Of a stretch of DNA of 64,000 nucleotides, positions 1 through 12,768 are shown piece after piece. Source of the stretch: Maylandia zebra (Eukaryota; Chordata; Actinopteri; Cichliformes; Cichlidae); NCBI RefSeq assembly GCF_041146795.1, contig NC_135178.1, forward strand, positions 7,012,844-7,076,843, in the 5' to 3' direction. Both the position numbers and the translations under genes were made by a program. How positions within the stretch are numbered: position 1 is the first letter of the stretch; each line of letters opens with the position of its first letter. A model generated the notes under the pieces. It did no database searches and was not told where the DNA came from. It saw nothing but the letters and a program-made list of their open reading frames with translations.

Positions 1-837
1 GTCTATGGAAAGAACTAAAGCTCAGAGTTCATAAAAGGGGCCACAGAACGTTCAGGATTTGAAGTTTGTTTTTGTGGAAGAATGGGCCAAAATCCCAGCT
101 GAGCAATGCATGCGATTAGTTTCTCCATGCAGGAGGCGTCTTGGTGAAAGGTTCTCGTTGAAGGAAAAGATATAGCCATATAAACCCTTAAGAACAAGCA
201 AATAAAGTGAGTCACCTCACTTTGCAGTTTTGCACTGTCATGGGATAAAAACTCCCCGGAGAATTCTGTTAAAATCATTAATCCCTTTCATCCTGCGCTC
301 CCACCCACATCCTTTCCTCTCTTTTCTCCTCTTTGTTTCTGATATTTGACTCAACCGCTAAATCATGCACCTTTTTTTAAGAACATTAGGCTTTCCAAGT
401 CATTTTTAATTTGATTCATTATTTTACTAGATTTAATAGATGGCTTGGATCTGGAGAAACATGCACATTGCCAGATTGTACCTCCAGTGAAATCTTGCGG
501 AAAGAATATTTGACATGAAGTTTTCTAAAAATCTGTATAATTTAAACCTTTGTATAACTTAAAAGTCTGTGCCGAAATTAATACACCAGCTTTAACAATC
601 CTGCTCACATCTGTTACACTGATGGCCAATAAGAATTAAAAGCAGAAATCTCAGTGTGGGTTGGTGTATGTGTGTGTGTGTTTGTGTGACACTGACTAAT
701 AAGTGATGGGTTTTCATGCAGTTATCAGCCACCTGCCAGTTTTATGACATCTCTCTCTCTCTGTCTTCTTCTTTCTGCTTTCCTTCAATCTGACCTTCTT
801 TGACTGACACCTGTCTTTGGGCAAGATTAATGATCCA

Positions 838-871
<34 letters not shown>

Positions 872-2239
872 CTCTCTCCAGGCCTGTGTGTTAGTCTCTA
901 TGTATATGTGTGTGCACAAGTGTGTGCTTTGTTCTCTTCATGCGCTTTCAGTCGAACATGCACTCAGCCAAACATGCAGTCAGCCAAACGCGAATTGATC
1001 GGGGTCTGGACCGGCGGGAATAGAGGTGGGAGTCAGCATTGATAAGGCAGTAAATGAAGTGATTGGCAGGATCAATAGAGGCCCCAAGGGAACAATGAGC
1101 ATTTCTGCCTGCTGGTCTGTCTCTCTGTCTAAGGATGCAGGGATGGGAGTTAGGGGAGACAGAGTGCAGTGGGAGTAAGTGCACAAGCAGAATGTAATAC
1201 ATAATAGAGCTGGCTTCAGCCTCTCTGGCTGCTCTCTGTCCCATCCATCCATATGACAGGACAATGGAACAGCATGGTGAATAACTGAGGACTGGCTCCC
1301 AGTGTGAGGAAGTCAAAAGACTGGGAAACCATCCATGCACCAGAGTTAATCACTCACCTCCTCAGACATACTTTGTGTTATTGCAGCGGGCTTTTATGTA
1401 TGTTGTTTATCATATTTTCACTGTGCTGTTTCATCAGTTATGTGATATAATAACTACTGTATGAAATGTATTGCTTACTTATCCAGGAGAGTTTCATTTT
1501 TGGTTATTGCAGTAAAGTGTCTCCACAATCTCCCAATTCATCTGTCTTTGAGGACTGGAGGTCTATCGCAATTTAAAAGCTATCACATATGTTAGATATA
1601 TATCAGTGATAGAGGAGGGTTATCAAAATATCCAAAGAAATTGTAATCCTGCAGAGTTGTACAGTTTAAGTGTAATAAGTAGGAAAAGAGAAGCAATTTT
1701 ATTTCTGTGCTTTCCATGCAAACTATTGGCAACCACAGAAATCTGCTAGCCATCAAAGCTATCACAGAGAGGTTTTTGGTGAAGCACTGTGTTTGCAGCC
1801 AACTTCACCAAGTGACAGCTGGAAAACAGGCAGGAATTATGGATTTTTCCCTCACCAGCTGGTTTCTAGGCCTGTGTGACTGGTGCCTACGCTAGCATGT
1901 ATGCAGACAATTATTGATAATGTGAGTACCCAACTTGCAAAAAAGTTTTATGTGACTTGCCTTCCACATCCTTGGTAGAATTCTCATGAAGTGGCCGTGT
2001 ACATTTGTGTTTTTGGACTAATAAAATCTCTAAGATCTTCTTTAAGGTTTCCACTGCGCTTCCTAAAGCCTGTGTGTCATTGTGATGGTTTGCATAGACC
2101 TCAAATTTAAGTATGAGTTGAACCCTGCTAATGATCTGTGGACAACGCTACTTCAAACGCCCCTGTATACCTGCTACAATGATTCCTTCGCTCGCTGCTG
2201 CAACCTTGCCTTTTATGCATGTCTTCTATCCTGTCTTCC
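1..2239. other. Gene-free stretch, left edge
   Basis: I see no exon with convincing splice sites and no protein-like reading frame on either strand. The stretch is ordinary mixed-composition vertebrate intergenic or intronic DNA. It holds a short (GT)n array at 841-869 and a pyrimidine-rich patch near 740-800. Short open frames here are not protein-like. It could equally be the inside of a large intron of a gene lying off the left edge. Confidence 0.6.
841..869. repeat. (GT)14 microsatellite
   Basis: Uninterrupted GT dinucleotide array, preceded by a CT-rich patch and followed by further interrupted TG/TA steps to about 925. Apparent Val-Cys repeat peptides across it are artefacts of the array. 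Confidence 0.95.
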
Positions 2240-2475
2240 TTCTCTCACCCCAACCGGTTGCAGCGGATGGCCCCGCTCCTCCCTGAGCCTGGTTCTGCCG
2301 GAGGTTAAAAGGGAGTTTTTCCTTCCCACTGTCACCAAAGTGCTTGCTCACAGGGAGTCATAAGATTGTCGGGTTTTTCTCTGTAAGTATTATTGTAGGG
2401 TCTAGCTTACAATATAAAACGCATTGAGGCGACTGTTGTTGTAATTTGGCGCTGTATAAATAAAATTGAACACTT
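2240..2475 (+). repeat. Fish interspersed repeat, SINE/LINE-tail type, copy 1
   Basis: A stretch with the composition of a very common fish repeat tail: a conserved block around CCTCCCTGAGCCTGGTTCTG, then an AAAAGGGAGTTTTTCCTTCC block, then a 3' end reading GGCGCTGTATAAATAAAATTGAA. A second diverged copy in the same orientation lies at 3490-3715. The internal AATAAA near the end belongs to the repeat. Family membership is from memory of fish genomes; the two-copy similarity is directly visible. Confidence 0.8.
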
Positions 2476-3489
2476 GTCGCTTGTATTTATACCCACCGTT
2501 AAGGTGCAGGAAGCCGCTGCAGTGTTCTCCATGAACAATACGTGTCACGCACTCAAGTTTTTTCCAACATCTCCCTCTGTATATCTGTATGTCTCTGAGC
2601 TTCTGTGCTGAAATATCATTAAAACGGTGGGAAAAACTGACAATCTTACCCTCGTGTCTTCAACCCAGCTGCAGCTGCAGCTGCAGCTGCAACTGCGTCT
2701 GCAGCGCAGTATGCCAGGTTACAAAAGTTGAGAGGTTTATGACCAGCCAAAGTGCCAAAAAGACTATGTCGCAGGGCCCAAGACACCAGCGAAACAAGCG
2801 GTTATTACAAAAAATAACAACAAATTTACTCAATCTAATATACATTTAAATAGTCTGCTCAAACTATCCATCATCCAGCTCATAAAAAAATCTGTTACAT
2901 CTCATAAAAGAAGCTATCAGAAAAGCCAGATAGAATAAATTTATAAAATTAAAAATACAGATAAATAAGAAAACAGAGTATTGTCCTCCATGACCTCATG
3001 CTTTTTAATCAACCAAGGAAGGTGGAAGACAAGGAACAGCTCAATCATTCTTCTAAAAGATGTGAAGAATTTGCCTAGTTTTTTAACAGAACAGGTATTA
3101 TTATCTCAAACAGCTGCAATTCTTACAGAACAACCTTGTGTAAAATCACCAGCTCTGACCAAAACTTCTCTCATTTCTGTCAGAACTGTGTGAGACTGTG
3201 AATAAAAACTCCACCTCACCACTTAATCCTGTCCCCACTCCTCTTTTGAACTGTAGTTTTTAAAAATCAACCATCATTAACGAGTCCCACTACATTATTC
3301 TTTCCCTGTGTTCAAAATCACCTTGGTCAAAACTCTTTTCAAGAAACAGTAATATCCTTAGTCCTAGCAAATCTCAGCACACATTTAACTAAACATAACA
3401 TCCTCAATGAATTCAGTCTGGCTTTCAAATAAATTTAATTGTACTGAACAAAAACAAACATATGTTGTTAGAACATGTAGGAACAGGGT
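2476..3489. other. Gene-free stretch
   Basis: AT-rich intergenic sequence between two copies of one interspersed repeat. The only structure I see is a (CTGCAG)n run near 2667-2697. No exon, RNA gene or transposase is supported. Confidence 0.55.
2667..2697. repeat. (CTGCAG)n hexanucleotide run
   Basis: About five near-perfect units of a palindromic hexamer that is also the PstI recognition site. It makes a short self-complementary tract. Both strands give Gln/Leu or Ser/Cys repeat peptides that are artefacts. Confidence 0.85.
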
Positions 3490-3715
3490 GTCTTCCTTCC
3501 CTGACCCCCAGCCCTTTAAGGCAGATGGCCGCCCCTCCCTGAGCCTGGTTCTACCCGAGGTTTCTTCCTGTTAAAAGGGAATTTTTCCTTCCCTCTGTCA
3601 CTGAGTGCTGACTGCTGGGTTTTTCTGTGTTATTGCAGGGCCTTTACCTTACATTATAAAGCACAGTGAGCTGACTGTTGCTGTGATTTAGTGCTTTGTA
3701 AATAAAATTGAATTA
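3490..3715 (+). repeat. Fish interspersed repeat, SINE/LINE-tail type, copy 2
   Basis: Diverged copy of the element at 2240-2475: the CCCTCCCTGAGCCTGGTTCT block, the CCTGTTAAAAGGGAATTTTT block, and an end reading GTGCTTTGTAAATAAAATTG followed by AATTAATGTG. Same orientation as copy 1. Short reverse-orientation pieces of the family are also seen near 22370-22405 and 47285-47375. Confidence 0.8.
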
Positions 3716-4130
3716 ATGTGAATTAAAACAAATGTGGTTCCTTAAGGCTGAAAATTAATGACAACTAACAATTGAAACTAAATTGCAGCAAAATCGAAAT
3801 TATTTTACTTTGTCGTAAAACCAAATATTGGGCCCACTCGGTGTGTTAGTTACGCCTGATTTGAAAAAGTTTTGCTGTCTTCTAAACACAAGTGCAATCA
3901 CTTCATTTCAATATTAAGCACAGTGCTAATTATCAGCGTGACTGGCAGTGAATTGCACATCCCATGCGTTAGTAAATCCCTTTGGATCTTGAGAAAGAGA
4001 CACATATGCAACAGGATCACTCTCACTGACATCTCTTTGTACATACTGCCGCTACTTTTTTATGCTAAAAATCAGTTAGCATTGTTGCAACGTGTTAGTT
4101 AGCCCATAATCTGTGAATTCAGAATCAGTC
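3716..4130. other. Gene-free stretch
   Basis: No coding exon, RNA gene or recognisable element seen. Confidence 0.5.
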
Positions 4131-4575
4131 AGCGGGAGGATCTGTGGTGTAGTGGTTAACACATACAAGTTAGACACAATAAAGGAGACTCAGGGAGTCA
4201 CAAGCGACTACTAAAGTTGGTCCCAGACCAGGATAAATAGGGCTGCATATTTTACCTGAACTACTGGATCCCAGTATGCTTCTGGTTTGGCTTTGAATCA
4301 ATGTTACACAAAAACCCTTGAACCGTGTGACATTGCTGCAAGTTGTCAGTTTATGCCCTGACCCACACCTGCACATTATCCACTGTCAAATTAAGAGCGA
4401 AATTGATAACACAGTGGAAATTTTGTTGATCGTGGCCGCAAACTCTGGAGCAGCCTCCCTCTAAATAATGTTACATCGCTGACAAATGATCTCTCTCTCT
4501 CTCCCATGTGTGTCTGTAAAGCCTTTTGGCAACTGCAATATTGAGTTATGCAAATAAAATTGACTTGACTTTGTT
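4131..4575 (+). repeat. Possible tRNA-headed SINE remnant
   Basis: The left end contains GTGGTGTAGTGGTTAACAC, which resembles the A-box half of a tRNA-derived RNA polymerase III promoter. The right end, about 4510-4570, reads TGCAAATAAAATTGACTTGA, resembling the LINE-like tail of other fish repeats in this window. The middle is unrecognised. A tRNA-headed SINE with a LINE-type tail is the simplest reading, but one diverged copy does not establish it. Confidence 0.4.
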
Positions 4576-5644
4576 GCACCACCGTACTCTTATGGTCCCT
4601 CTTCTCTTTAGTCCGGATGACACGGTTTCCATGGTTTCCAGCAAGAATTTGAAATTTTGATTGGTCACACCACAGGACAATTTTCCACTTTGCATGAGCA
4701 AACTTTTCACTTGTGTCTGTTTTTAATGCGCTGTCACATCAACATCAACATGTTTATTTTTTTTAATCATTGCATCCTGTTTTTATTTTCACACTGTCCT
4801 AACCTGTAAATGGGGTTCCAGTAGTAATAGATGCTCAGTTTCAGCTTGTTACTTTTTTAAATAAATCTGTTATCAGCTTTCCTTCTGCACCTGTAATCCC
4901 AGGTTCAACAAATATCACCCCTTAGACCACAAGATTCTTGTATTAGATAATATTTCTTTCCTGTGAAGCAACCCTCTAGTTTCACCTTTAGCAGCAGCTT
5001 CTTTATGAATATGGATTGCATGTATACATAAAGGATTAAGATCTCTTCTTCAGTTCCCTTCTACTACCTTTCCTTCCTCACTCTCTCTGTCTCTCCTCTC
5101 AGCTGTTCAAATATTGTCTTTCTATTTATACTGAGCTTGGGGAAATATTTACCCTGGGCCAGTGAAGCAGGGTGGATATGAATGGGCATCATTTCAGCTT
5201 GTCAAATTAGCTGCCACTCGCTGCTTGCTAATGTCTCTGTAATTGGAAAGGCTGGCAGCACAGCCTGTCTGACTGCTGCTTTGGCATGGACGTCACGTGT
5301 CGCAACCTGTCTCAGAGGGTCGGGATGCTACGCCACAGCCACAGAGGGCACCTTACCAGGTACTTGATAAAAGCAGCTATGACACTCATATCCACAGCGG
5401 CTTACAGGAGCTGTCCATCAAACTGTTGAAGGTTTGCTTATTGTAAAAAATGTGTGGATGACTTTAAAAAGAAGTCCTTTTATTTGCATAAAATAAAGTG
5501 AAAGTTTGCATTCTGTTTCATTTGGGGAGATTACCTGAAGGTAAATGTAAAATTGATTTAGCAGAGTGTTTGAATGATTAATAAGAGGCCATAGTTTACT
5601 GTGAAAGAAACAATATAAATGTAGGTTGTCAGTCATCCAGCTGA
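4576..5644. other. Gene-free stretch with a CNE-like block
   Basis: No gene seen. The segment about 5160-5310 is GC-balanced, repeat-free, and carries several TAAT/ATTA-type sites (for example TGTCAAATTAGCTGCC and TCTGTAATTGGAAAGG), the usual look of a conserved non-coding element. Conservation itself cannot be seen from one sequence. Confidence 0.35.
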
Positions 5645-5755
5645 TTGTAGTCTAAGGAGCTTGGAAAGATAATAACTGGACTAGGTGAAACGTCTTGGAG
5701 AAACTTAAAGAAGTCCAGTCACTTTCTTTCCAAACTCCTTAAACAACAAGTGTAT
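5645..5755. repeat. Short inverted-repeat element
   Basis: The arm AAGGAGCTTGGAAAGATAAT near 5655 is matched imperfectly by its reverse complement near 5723-5750 (TTTCTTTCCAAACTCCTT). Between the arms lies GGTGAAACGTCTTGGAGAAA, a block I associate with a widespread fish repeat. It is probably a MITE or foldback remnant. Confidence 0.55.
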
Positions 5756-8099
5756 TGAAAATGATACCAGTATGACTTTGGACTGTCTGCTACACTAAGA
5801 AGTGATGCCTGACTAGAGCTAAACTGAAACACAAACACATCCTACTCCCCCAGGGAAGGCAACAGGCATTTTCTGTTCTGTGCACCAGTCATTGTTTACT
5901 AGTAAGGAAACATTTATAAAGATAATAAATAGCCTGATCATTATCAACTGATGGTTTGAGTCCATATTCATATGCAGATACTGAAGTTACATTCAGACCA
6001 TCCAAAAATATAAGTTCAGCTTGCTGTGCATTGTACACTGGAGCTTCACATCTATTAACCATTTTTAACCTTGTTAAAGTATAAGCCATCATCAGTAATG
6101 ATCCCCTGACCCCTGACCTAATCAGAATGTTCTTTCAAGTCCTGTCAGTTTTTGTTGTCCAGTTTCTTCACAACATAGGCTCATCAACAATGACGACTTA
6201 TACACAGGATTAAAACTATCAAGATGTTTGCAGCAGGCTCATTGACTTTGAAGCATATTGATGCTGGAAACGTCAAACAAAAACCATACAAAGCTGATAG
6301 TACCCCATGACTTCAAGTAACTACTGCCACAATAAATGTTAGCAACGGGGCAGGGGGCCGGGCCTGAGATAAACTCTTATTATCCTTGAAGCGAGTGATT
6401 GAAATGACTGCCAATGAGAGTAAAGAATGCTGTTAATACATTTAAAGGTTACCTAGGCAACCAGAGCCTAAAGTCTGCAACCAACAGGCTACACTAAGCT
6501 TCAAAACAAGGAACGACTCATTCTCGTTCAGTATGGATTAACCCCATGGGACATTCATGTAACATCTTAGCAGGTTAACAAATAAATTCATCAGCTGTTC
6601 CATTAAAACTATAATTTTTTTATACATAAAAATTATGTTAGTCCTTCTCAGAGGTCTCCCATGGGTATGAGTATGCACACAGGATGTCTGAGAGTCTTCT
6701 GCGGCACTGTGGCTTTAACTCACGTGAGGTGTAGGGTAGGGTCTCCATGGCCTTTTTTTTTTTGCTCCTTAATCAGATCGGGATCTGGGGAATTTAGAAG
6801 CCAGGTCTTCGCCTTGTGATCTTCTTTAACGTTCTTGAAGCTGTTAAATAAAGCTTTTTGCAGTGTAACGGGTGCATATTCCTTTGTGGGGGAAGAAAGC
6901 CGCCATCGGGGAGTACCATCATCAGCAGCAGTGTGTTAGGTGGGTGGTACATTTCAAAGTAAACTGTAAATGAATGCCAGGGGCATTACACTGTAGCAAG
7001 ATGATAAGTGGCTCCAATGTTGTGGCTGATTGGTGCATAGTACATGTGAGGGAGAAAAAAGCTCTTTGTGTAAGCCAAAAAAGTCTTTCTGCTTTAGTTT
7101 ACTCTTTTTTTAGTCTTTGGTTTGGTAAACAATTTGAATGAAGTTTCTACTTTTCCTATACAAACCCCGCCAATTTATAATTCACACTAACTGGTCTGAA
7201 ATGCAGACACAAGCATGCATCAAGCATAGGTACCCTCCTGTCATGAATAATTCAGAAGTACCACATGGAATTATGTAAGAAAAAAAAGAACGAAAGAAAA
7301 TAAGGCCCACAGGAAATAAAAAACAAGTGGGTGTTTACCCTTTTGATAACAGCTAAAAGCAAGCGGGCTGTAAAACTGTGATGGAAATGGTTAACAGCCA
7401 CAGAGAGCGAGGGAGAGAGCTAATGGAGAGCCACATTTCCTACTAAAACGGATCCTACAGCAGACCAGGAGATGTGCTTGAAAGTGAGAAGAGAGGGGCG
7501 GAGAGGGAAGGGAAGAAAAGCAGCCGTGGAGCTGATATTGATCTTCTGTCAGAGAGATTGATAGAGCAATAAGGAGCTGAGGAGAGGAGAGATGAAAAGT
7601 GGAGTAGAGGTGGAGGGAGGTGGAGGTGGAGGAGGATGGCAAGGTGAGGGAGCGAGAGAGAGAGAGAGGATTGCAGGGTGTTAGATAAATGGATGGCAGG
7701 GCGTCGGAAGGGGAGATGAGATGAGAGGGTGAAGAAAAGAAGAAGGAGAGGGCTGAGAAAGTGATACAGAATGAAAAAGCAGGAGAGGAAAGAGAGGGAG
7801 AGGCGATGTTGATGAAGTAGCCTGCGAGTGACATCACTGAAAGGTGAAAGATCAGCTATCACTTCCCTAATTAGGTCAAGGAGAGCAGAACGACGGGGTG
7901 ATGGATGAATCGGGGGGCAGAGAAAAAGAGAAAGAGATGATTGGATTTTATGTGTGAGAACGAATGGTGTGTTAGACCAGCTGAGACACTAAAGGTGACC
8001 TCCAGTTGCCTAATGGCACAATACATATTCTTTAATGAAGTCACCAGCAAAGTGCAGTCAGATCTAACTACAGCTCCACCGGCAGCTCCTGTGTGCTGA
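5756..8099. other. Gene-free stretch, purine-rich in its last kilobase
   Basis: No exon or RNA gene is supported. Positions about 7390-7860 are a strongly purine-rich (GA/GGA) tract. It creates long Ser/Leu/Pro-rich open frames on the minus strand, which I take as composition artefacts. Positions 7860-8090 are non-repetitive and look like candidate regulatory sequence. Confidence 0.55.
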
Positions 8100-8232
8100 C
8101 TGAAGAGATCAGCAAGTGCGTGTGTGTGCACGCGCATGAGTATGTGTGTGTGCATGTGTGTGCGATAGAGCCTTGTCAGTGTGACATGTGAAGCATAGCA
8201 CAGTACCATTCATTTGAAGCCCCAGGTGTGTG

Positions 8233-8234
<2 letters not shown>

Positions 8235-8329
<95 letters not shown>
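8235..8329. repeat. (TG)47 microsatellite
   Basis: Uninterrupted TG array, preceded by degenerate TG/CA steps from about 8118. Confidence 0.97.
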
Positions 8330-8330
<1 letters not shown>

Positions 8331-8450
8331 AGGGTGATGTATGGGCATGTGACGCTGTGAGTAGAGGACCCGCGCAGCCATCACTCAGGTTCAAGGCCTA
8401 ATGGAGAGTCCTGGTAGACAGCTGGCTGATAGATAGCATGACCACCACAG

Positions 8451-8473
8451 ACACACACACACACACACACACA
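8451..8473. repeat. (AC)11 microsatellite
   Basis: Short AC array in the opposite sense to the TG arrays on either side. Confidence 0.95.
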
Positions 8474-8574
8474 GTCATCAGATAACAGTACTAATGCCTG
8501 ACCTCACTCACTACACGTCCTTCAGCGGCAAGAGGGAGAAGGGAGAGGAGATGAGGGAGAAGAGAAAACGAAAC

Positions 8575-8578
<4 letters not shown>

Positions 8579-8665
<87 letters not shown>
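8579..8665. repeat. (GT)43 microsatellite
   Basis: Uninterrupted GT array directly after a purine-rich stretch. Cys-Val and Thr-His repeat peptides across it are not genes. Confidence 0.97.
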
Positions 8666-8667
<2 letters not shown>

Positions 8668-8807
8668 TTCCTGTGGGTATGCATTGTGCATTGTGAGTAA
8701 CTGACATGTCTACTGATATGATCTCAATTTCCTTGTTAGTCCCTTTCGCCAGTTTGTCAGGAGCCATTAACATCACCAGTGATCCCAACTTCCTTGGCAC
8801 ACAATCA

Positions 8808-8816
8808 CACACACAA

Positions 8817-8882
<66 letters not shown>

Positions 8883-8894
8883 ATATACATATAT

Positions 8895-8925
<31 letters not shown>
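8808..8925. repeat. Compound (CA)n-(TA)n microsatellite
   Basis: A CA array passes into about 90 bp of alternating TA with interspersed TACATA units. All alternating purine-pyrimidine. It is the third or fourth long dinucleotide tract within 700 bp. Confidence 0.95.
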
Positions 8926-10189
8926 AAGACTATATACGGACAATTGTACCACAGCTGCATCGACCGCTGAAGCCACATGTGTTTCGTGTTGCTGCGGGCC
9001 GCAGTACACAGGCAGCCTTCACTCTTCATTAGCCTCTGTTTGAATGGGATGCTCGGAGACATTAAGGTAAAGTTACAGGCCAATTAAGTAAGTAAAGTCC
9101 CCTCAGGCGTCAGTGCAGGAGGCAACACTGTGGTGGTGGACAGAGACTACAGAGTGATCAGTAAGCAGGAGGCAGGTCTGAAGGAGAGGATGGAATTTGA
9201 CACATTAAAGTCTTCACGACAATATTTGTAAATAACACTTCATTCCTGCATGGCCTTCATGAAAACACTCATATTCAGAGTGGGTTGTTTTTTTTAATTC
9301 ATGAGATCGCAGCTTTAGACGTGTTTCCATTCTGTAAACAACACGGTCAGGAAACTAGTGAGACACAAACATGTCAAAAGATATTATCATCAGAAATACA
9401 GTACATCTGGGAGCTGTGTGGGTCACTGACCCCTCTCTCTGATGTACCATCACATAGCCTGAGTAATGATTGCTTTTAGAGAGACCGGCTGTCAAACAGA
9501 AAAGTAATGAATTACACTTGGACAACTTTTGCTACTGTTATTAAGCAGCATTTTTTCCTTGTTTTGACTATGTGGTCAAAGCCTCAAATAGTTGCTCCTC
9601 TGAGTCACAGAGCTCCATTGTTACAATAAATAATATAATACTCTCAGCCACATTGTTGCATCATAATCTTTCATCACATTAAATATGGTCTCTGTTATTG
9701 TTTTTGATCATCCCACACACACGTGACGCTGCCATGCAGTATAAACTCACTAGAACTCCAAATGTATGTAGATCCACAGGTGAAATGCATTTTCCTTCTG
9801 GTTAAGCAACGTTATCTCAAAAGTGCAGCGGCCAGCCTTTTTAAGGATACTATGATGACATTTTTGTACAGACAAAACAATCATGTGTCTCTGAGAATTT
9901 TTTTAAAATGCAGATATGAATGAATGACACAATCGTGTCATTTGGGGAACTGGTGATCTACTCAAGGTGTTTCTGTATTAAGGCAACAAAGAGGCCTGTC
10001 AGTCTAGTGTTAACCAGTCATTAGTTACCGTTGCTATTCAAGCCAATACTCGCCACTTCTGATTAATGAGTTATTTTTTTCATACACATCTGAATGTGTT
10101 GTGTGTTTCCTGTCTAGAGAGGTGTGACCTCTGAAAGAGAACATTTTCACAGGACTCTGTGCAGACCTGTGAAAAGCTACGTACAACTC
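8926..10189. other. Gene-free stretch
   Basis: Mixed-composition intergenic DNA. No exon with splice signals and no recognised element. Confidence 0.5.
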
Positions 10190-10680
10190 ACGATTCAGTA
10201 GCTTGGGTACAGGTCTGGACTTTGACTAGACCAGTGCAACACCTCCTTTCTTTTCTTTTTCGGCTACTTTCTTGTAGATTTGTTGCTGTGCTTGGGATCA
10301 CAAGCTTCAGTTTTTGGATTCACGTTTTATTCTGTAATATTTCACAGAATCAAATTTTTAGCTCCCAGATCAAGTGGGTGCAAAACAAGCACAAATCATC
10401 ACTTCTCCACCACCGTGTTTGAGTTGTTGATATGTTGTTTATATGAAGTGTTTGGTTTTCATCAAACATGGACACGGCCCATTTCGTTCTTGTCTTTCCA
10501 AAGGTCATTGTTCCAGAAATCTTTTGGTTTATTTAGATGCCGATAAGAAAGTTCTCCTAACTGTCATGAAATAATGACAGGACAGTTCATGAACATATGC
10601 TTTTATAGAGGTACTCACGTTTGCTGATGATCATGTAATCAAGTACACTTGATTAGCAGCTTATCCTCTTAATGCTTATG
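10190..10680. repeat. Unclassified fish interspersed repeat
   Basis: The segment has the texture of a decayed DNA-transposon repeat: AGGTCTGGACTTTGACTAGA near 10211 is a block I associate with such repeats. The end segment about 10590-10680 (CTTTTATAGAGGTACTCA... GCTGATGATCA) recurs in diverged form at about 13555-13610. Class and boundaries are uncertain. Confidence 0.45.
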
Positions 10681-12698
10681 AAAGCAGTAAGGGTGAATTT
10701 TTCACAGGTCCTGTGGGAGCTTCCATTCACTCTGGGAATGTCATATTTGATTTCATTTATTGTCATTTAACAGCACAGTTGAAGGCTTGTGGAAATACAA
10801 TCAAAAAATCTCTTAATGGGTCTCCTTTTCATTAACAGAAGCCTTTTCATTAAAGAAACTCTTAGAGTTTCTCCTCTTGTGTCTTTCCGTAGAATAAACT
10901 TGTAGCCGGAGCATCAAAGAGGAAGATATTAAACATCGGAATAATGAATATGGAGCTTTCAACTTAAACGACTGCAGACACATTAGGAATGGATCTTGCT
11001 TTGTGGACAATGAGTGTAGTCTCGCACCATTGATTTCTCACCAGCTTTTATTGCACTCCATCGACGGCTAATGCCCCTAAGATCCTTCTGCAGTCTGAAT
11101 TATTCAGCAGGAGTGTTTTGTTTGTGTGTCAGGGCTGCGGGGGTAATTCTAGATCTGCGATATTTGATGATCTGCTGCAGGAGTAAAATGTCTCATGACT
11201 CTTTTTTCCCCCCATAGTAACTATGGGGTCTGATGTGTATGTATCAGCTGATGTGGAGCATCCATATCAGGTTGAGAAGAGGGCCTTGACAGTGATATTT
11301 AGCGTTTGGCTGCATTCCAGTTTTGTCCCGAGCCGCATCAAGGCTTTTCATTTCAAAATGAGACAGACAGGTGGAATGAGACGGAACAGGAGATGACCGA
11401 CTTCTCAGTATCACGGGGGAATTAAAAGAGACATTGATGGAATAGCTCAGAAGAGGAAACAATAGCCAAAAAGAGAAGAGACAGAGACACACAGGAGCAC
11501 AAAAACAGAGAGTGTAGAGCCACAGAGAAAACAAGGCAAAACCACTGAGAATATTGCAACAGCACAGAGGAGCTGTATACAGAGAGAGACAGAAAGAGGG
11601 ATCCATGAGGAAGGGAAGAGACAAGGAGAGAGGACAAAAGTGCGTTGGTTAAGATTCAGGGCAGGCAGTGGCACGGGGCTATCATTACCATACATCAGGA
11701 CAATAAATGAGGCTTTCAGCAGGCCGTAATAAGAGTTTGATAAATCATCGGGGCCAGAATTAACTAGACGTCAAAACAATGTGAGGGCTCTGACGGATGG
11801 CAGAGGAGGGGCCGATGGCACAGATTAGTCTAGCTAGGAGTGAAGGAGCACTGAAGGGATGAAGGGAGGGAGGGCGTGAAGAGAATGGGGGAGGCAAGGA
11901 AGGGGAGATAGGAGGAGAGGTGAGGTGAGGAGCACAAGGACAGAGGCAGGGAGACTGTTAAACAGAGGATTGAGATGGTGTCTGCTCTGTCACTTTGATG
12001 TCCATGAGAACGTTTGCATCATGCTATTGTGGATGTGTGATGTCAGCATTTTTCCTCCACCTGTGTGTGTTTATCTCTCCTCACCTCTAACCTCTGACCT
12101 AAGGAAAAAGCTATGCAATGTGTTGCTTTTTTATTCATCTGTGTGCATGTGCACGTTCTTTAGTATGTGTGTCATGCTTTCACCACCCCACAGCTAATCT
12201 TGTTGGTTATCATGATGAGTGGTTGGTACAGTGTTGCTACTGTCCTTGTTTCTCCCCCCTCCCCGCTGCCAAACCCCTATTCACACCCCCCAGTGGGTAG
12301 CTTTAATTGCCAGGCTCTGACCTTTGCCGAGCAGCGGTGACAAGGCCTGTCTGTTGCTGTGGGAGGTGGTAGCGGCTCGATTAGCTCTGACAGCAGAGCC
12401 GGGCAATCGGAGGGAGGGTAGGAGGAAAAGGGGGGCGCGAGGAGAGCCAGCGCCGACTAATTGGAGCCCCTCAACCTCGGAGCAGTGAGCTAGAGAGCAG
12501 TTGCACTTGTCCGGGGCATGGTGACGAATCGTGTGCATGTGTGTGTGCGTGCCTGCGTGTGTGTTGGGAGGGTAGTGGACTATGGGGAGAGTCACCTCTA
12601 CTCTACTAAGCATGAGCCCAATGAGTGTACATGCGCACACATGGTTTGTGTGTGTTGTGTCCAGTCTGTAGCGTGTCTGTTTAACCAGTCTTTCTGTG

Positions 12699-12700
<2 letters not shown>
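10681..12700. other. Gene-free stretch with purine-rich tracts and a CNE-like block
   Basis: No gene seen. Positions 11410-11650 and 11830-11950 are purine-rich (AGAGA, GGA). Positions about 11690-11780 are repeat-free, with sites such as CCGTAATAAGAG, TTGATAAATCATC and GAATTAACTAG, so this is a candidate conserved non-coding block. Confidence 0.45.

Positions 12701-12767
<67 letters not shown>
12701..12767. repeat. (GT)33 microsatellite
   Basis: Uninterrupted GT array. A shorter (CA)n run lies at about 12954-12984. Confidence 0.97.

Positions 12768-12768
<1 letters not shown>

Noticed and set aside
7391..7862. Ser/Leu/Pro-rich minus-strand frames
   Set aside because: They arise from a purine-rich tract; two overlapping frames are equally open, so this is composition.
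8109..9083. Thr-His, Cys-Val and Tyr-Ile repeat proteins
   Set aside because: Translations of GT/CA/TA microsatellites.
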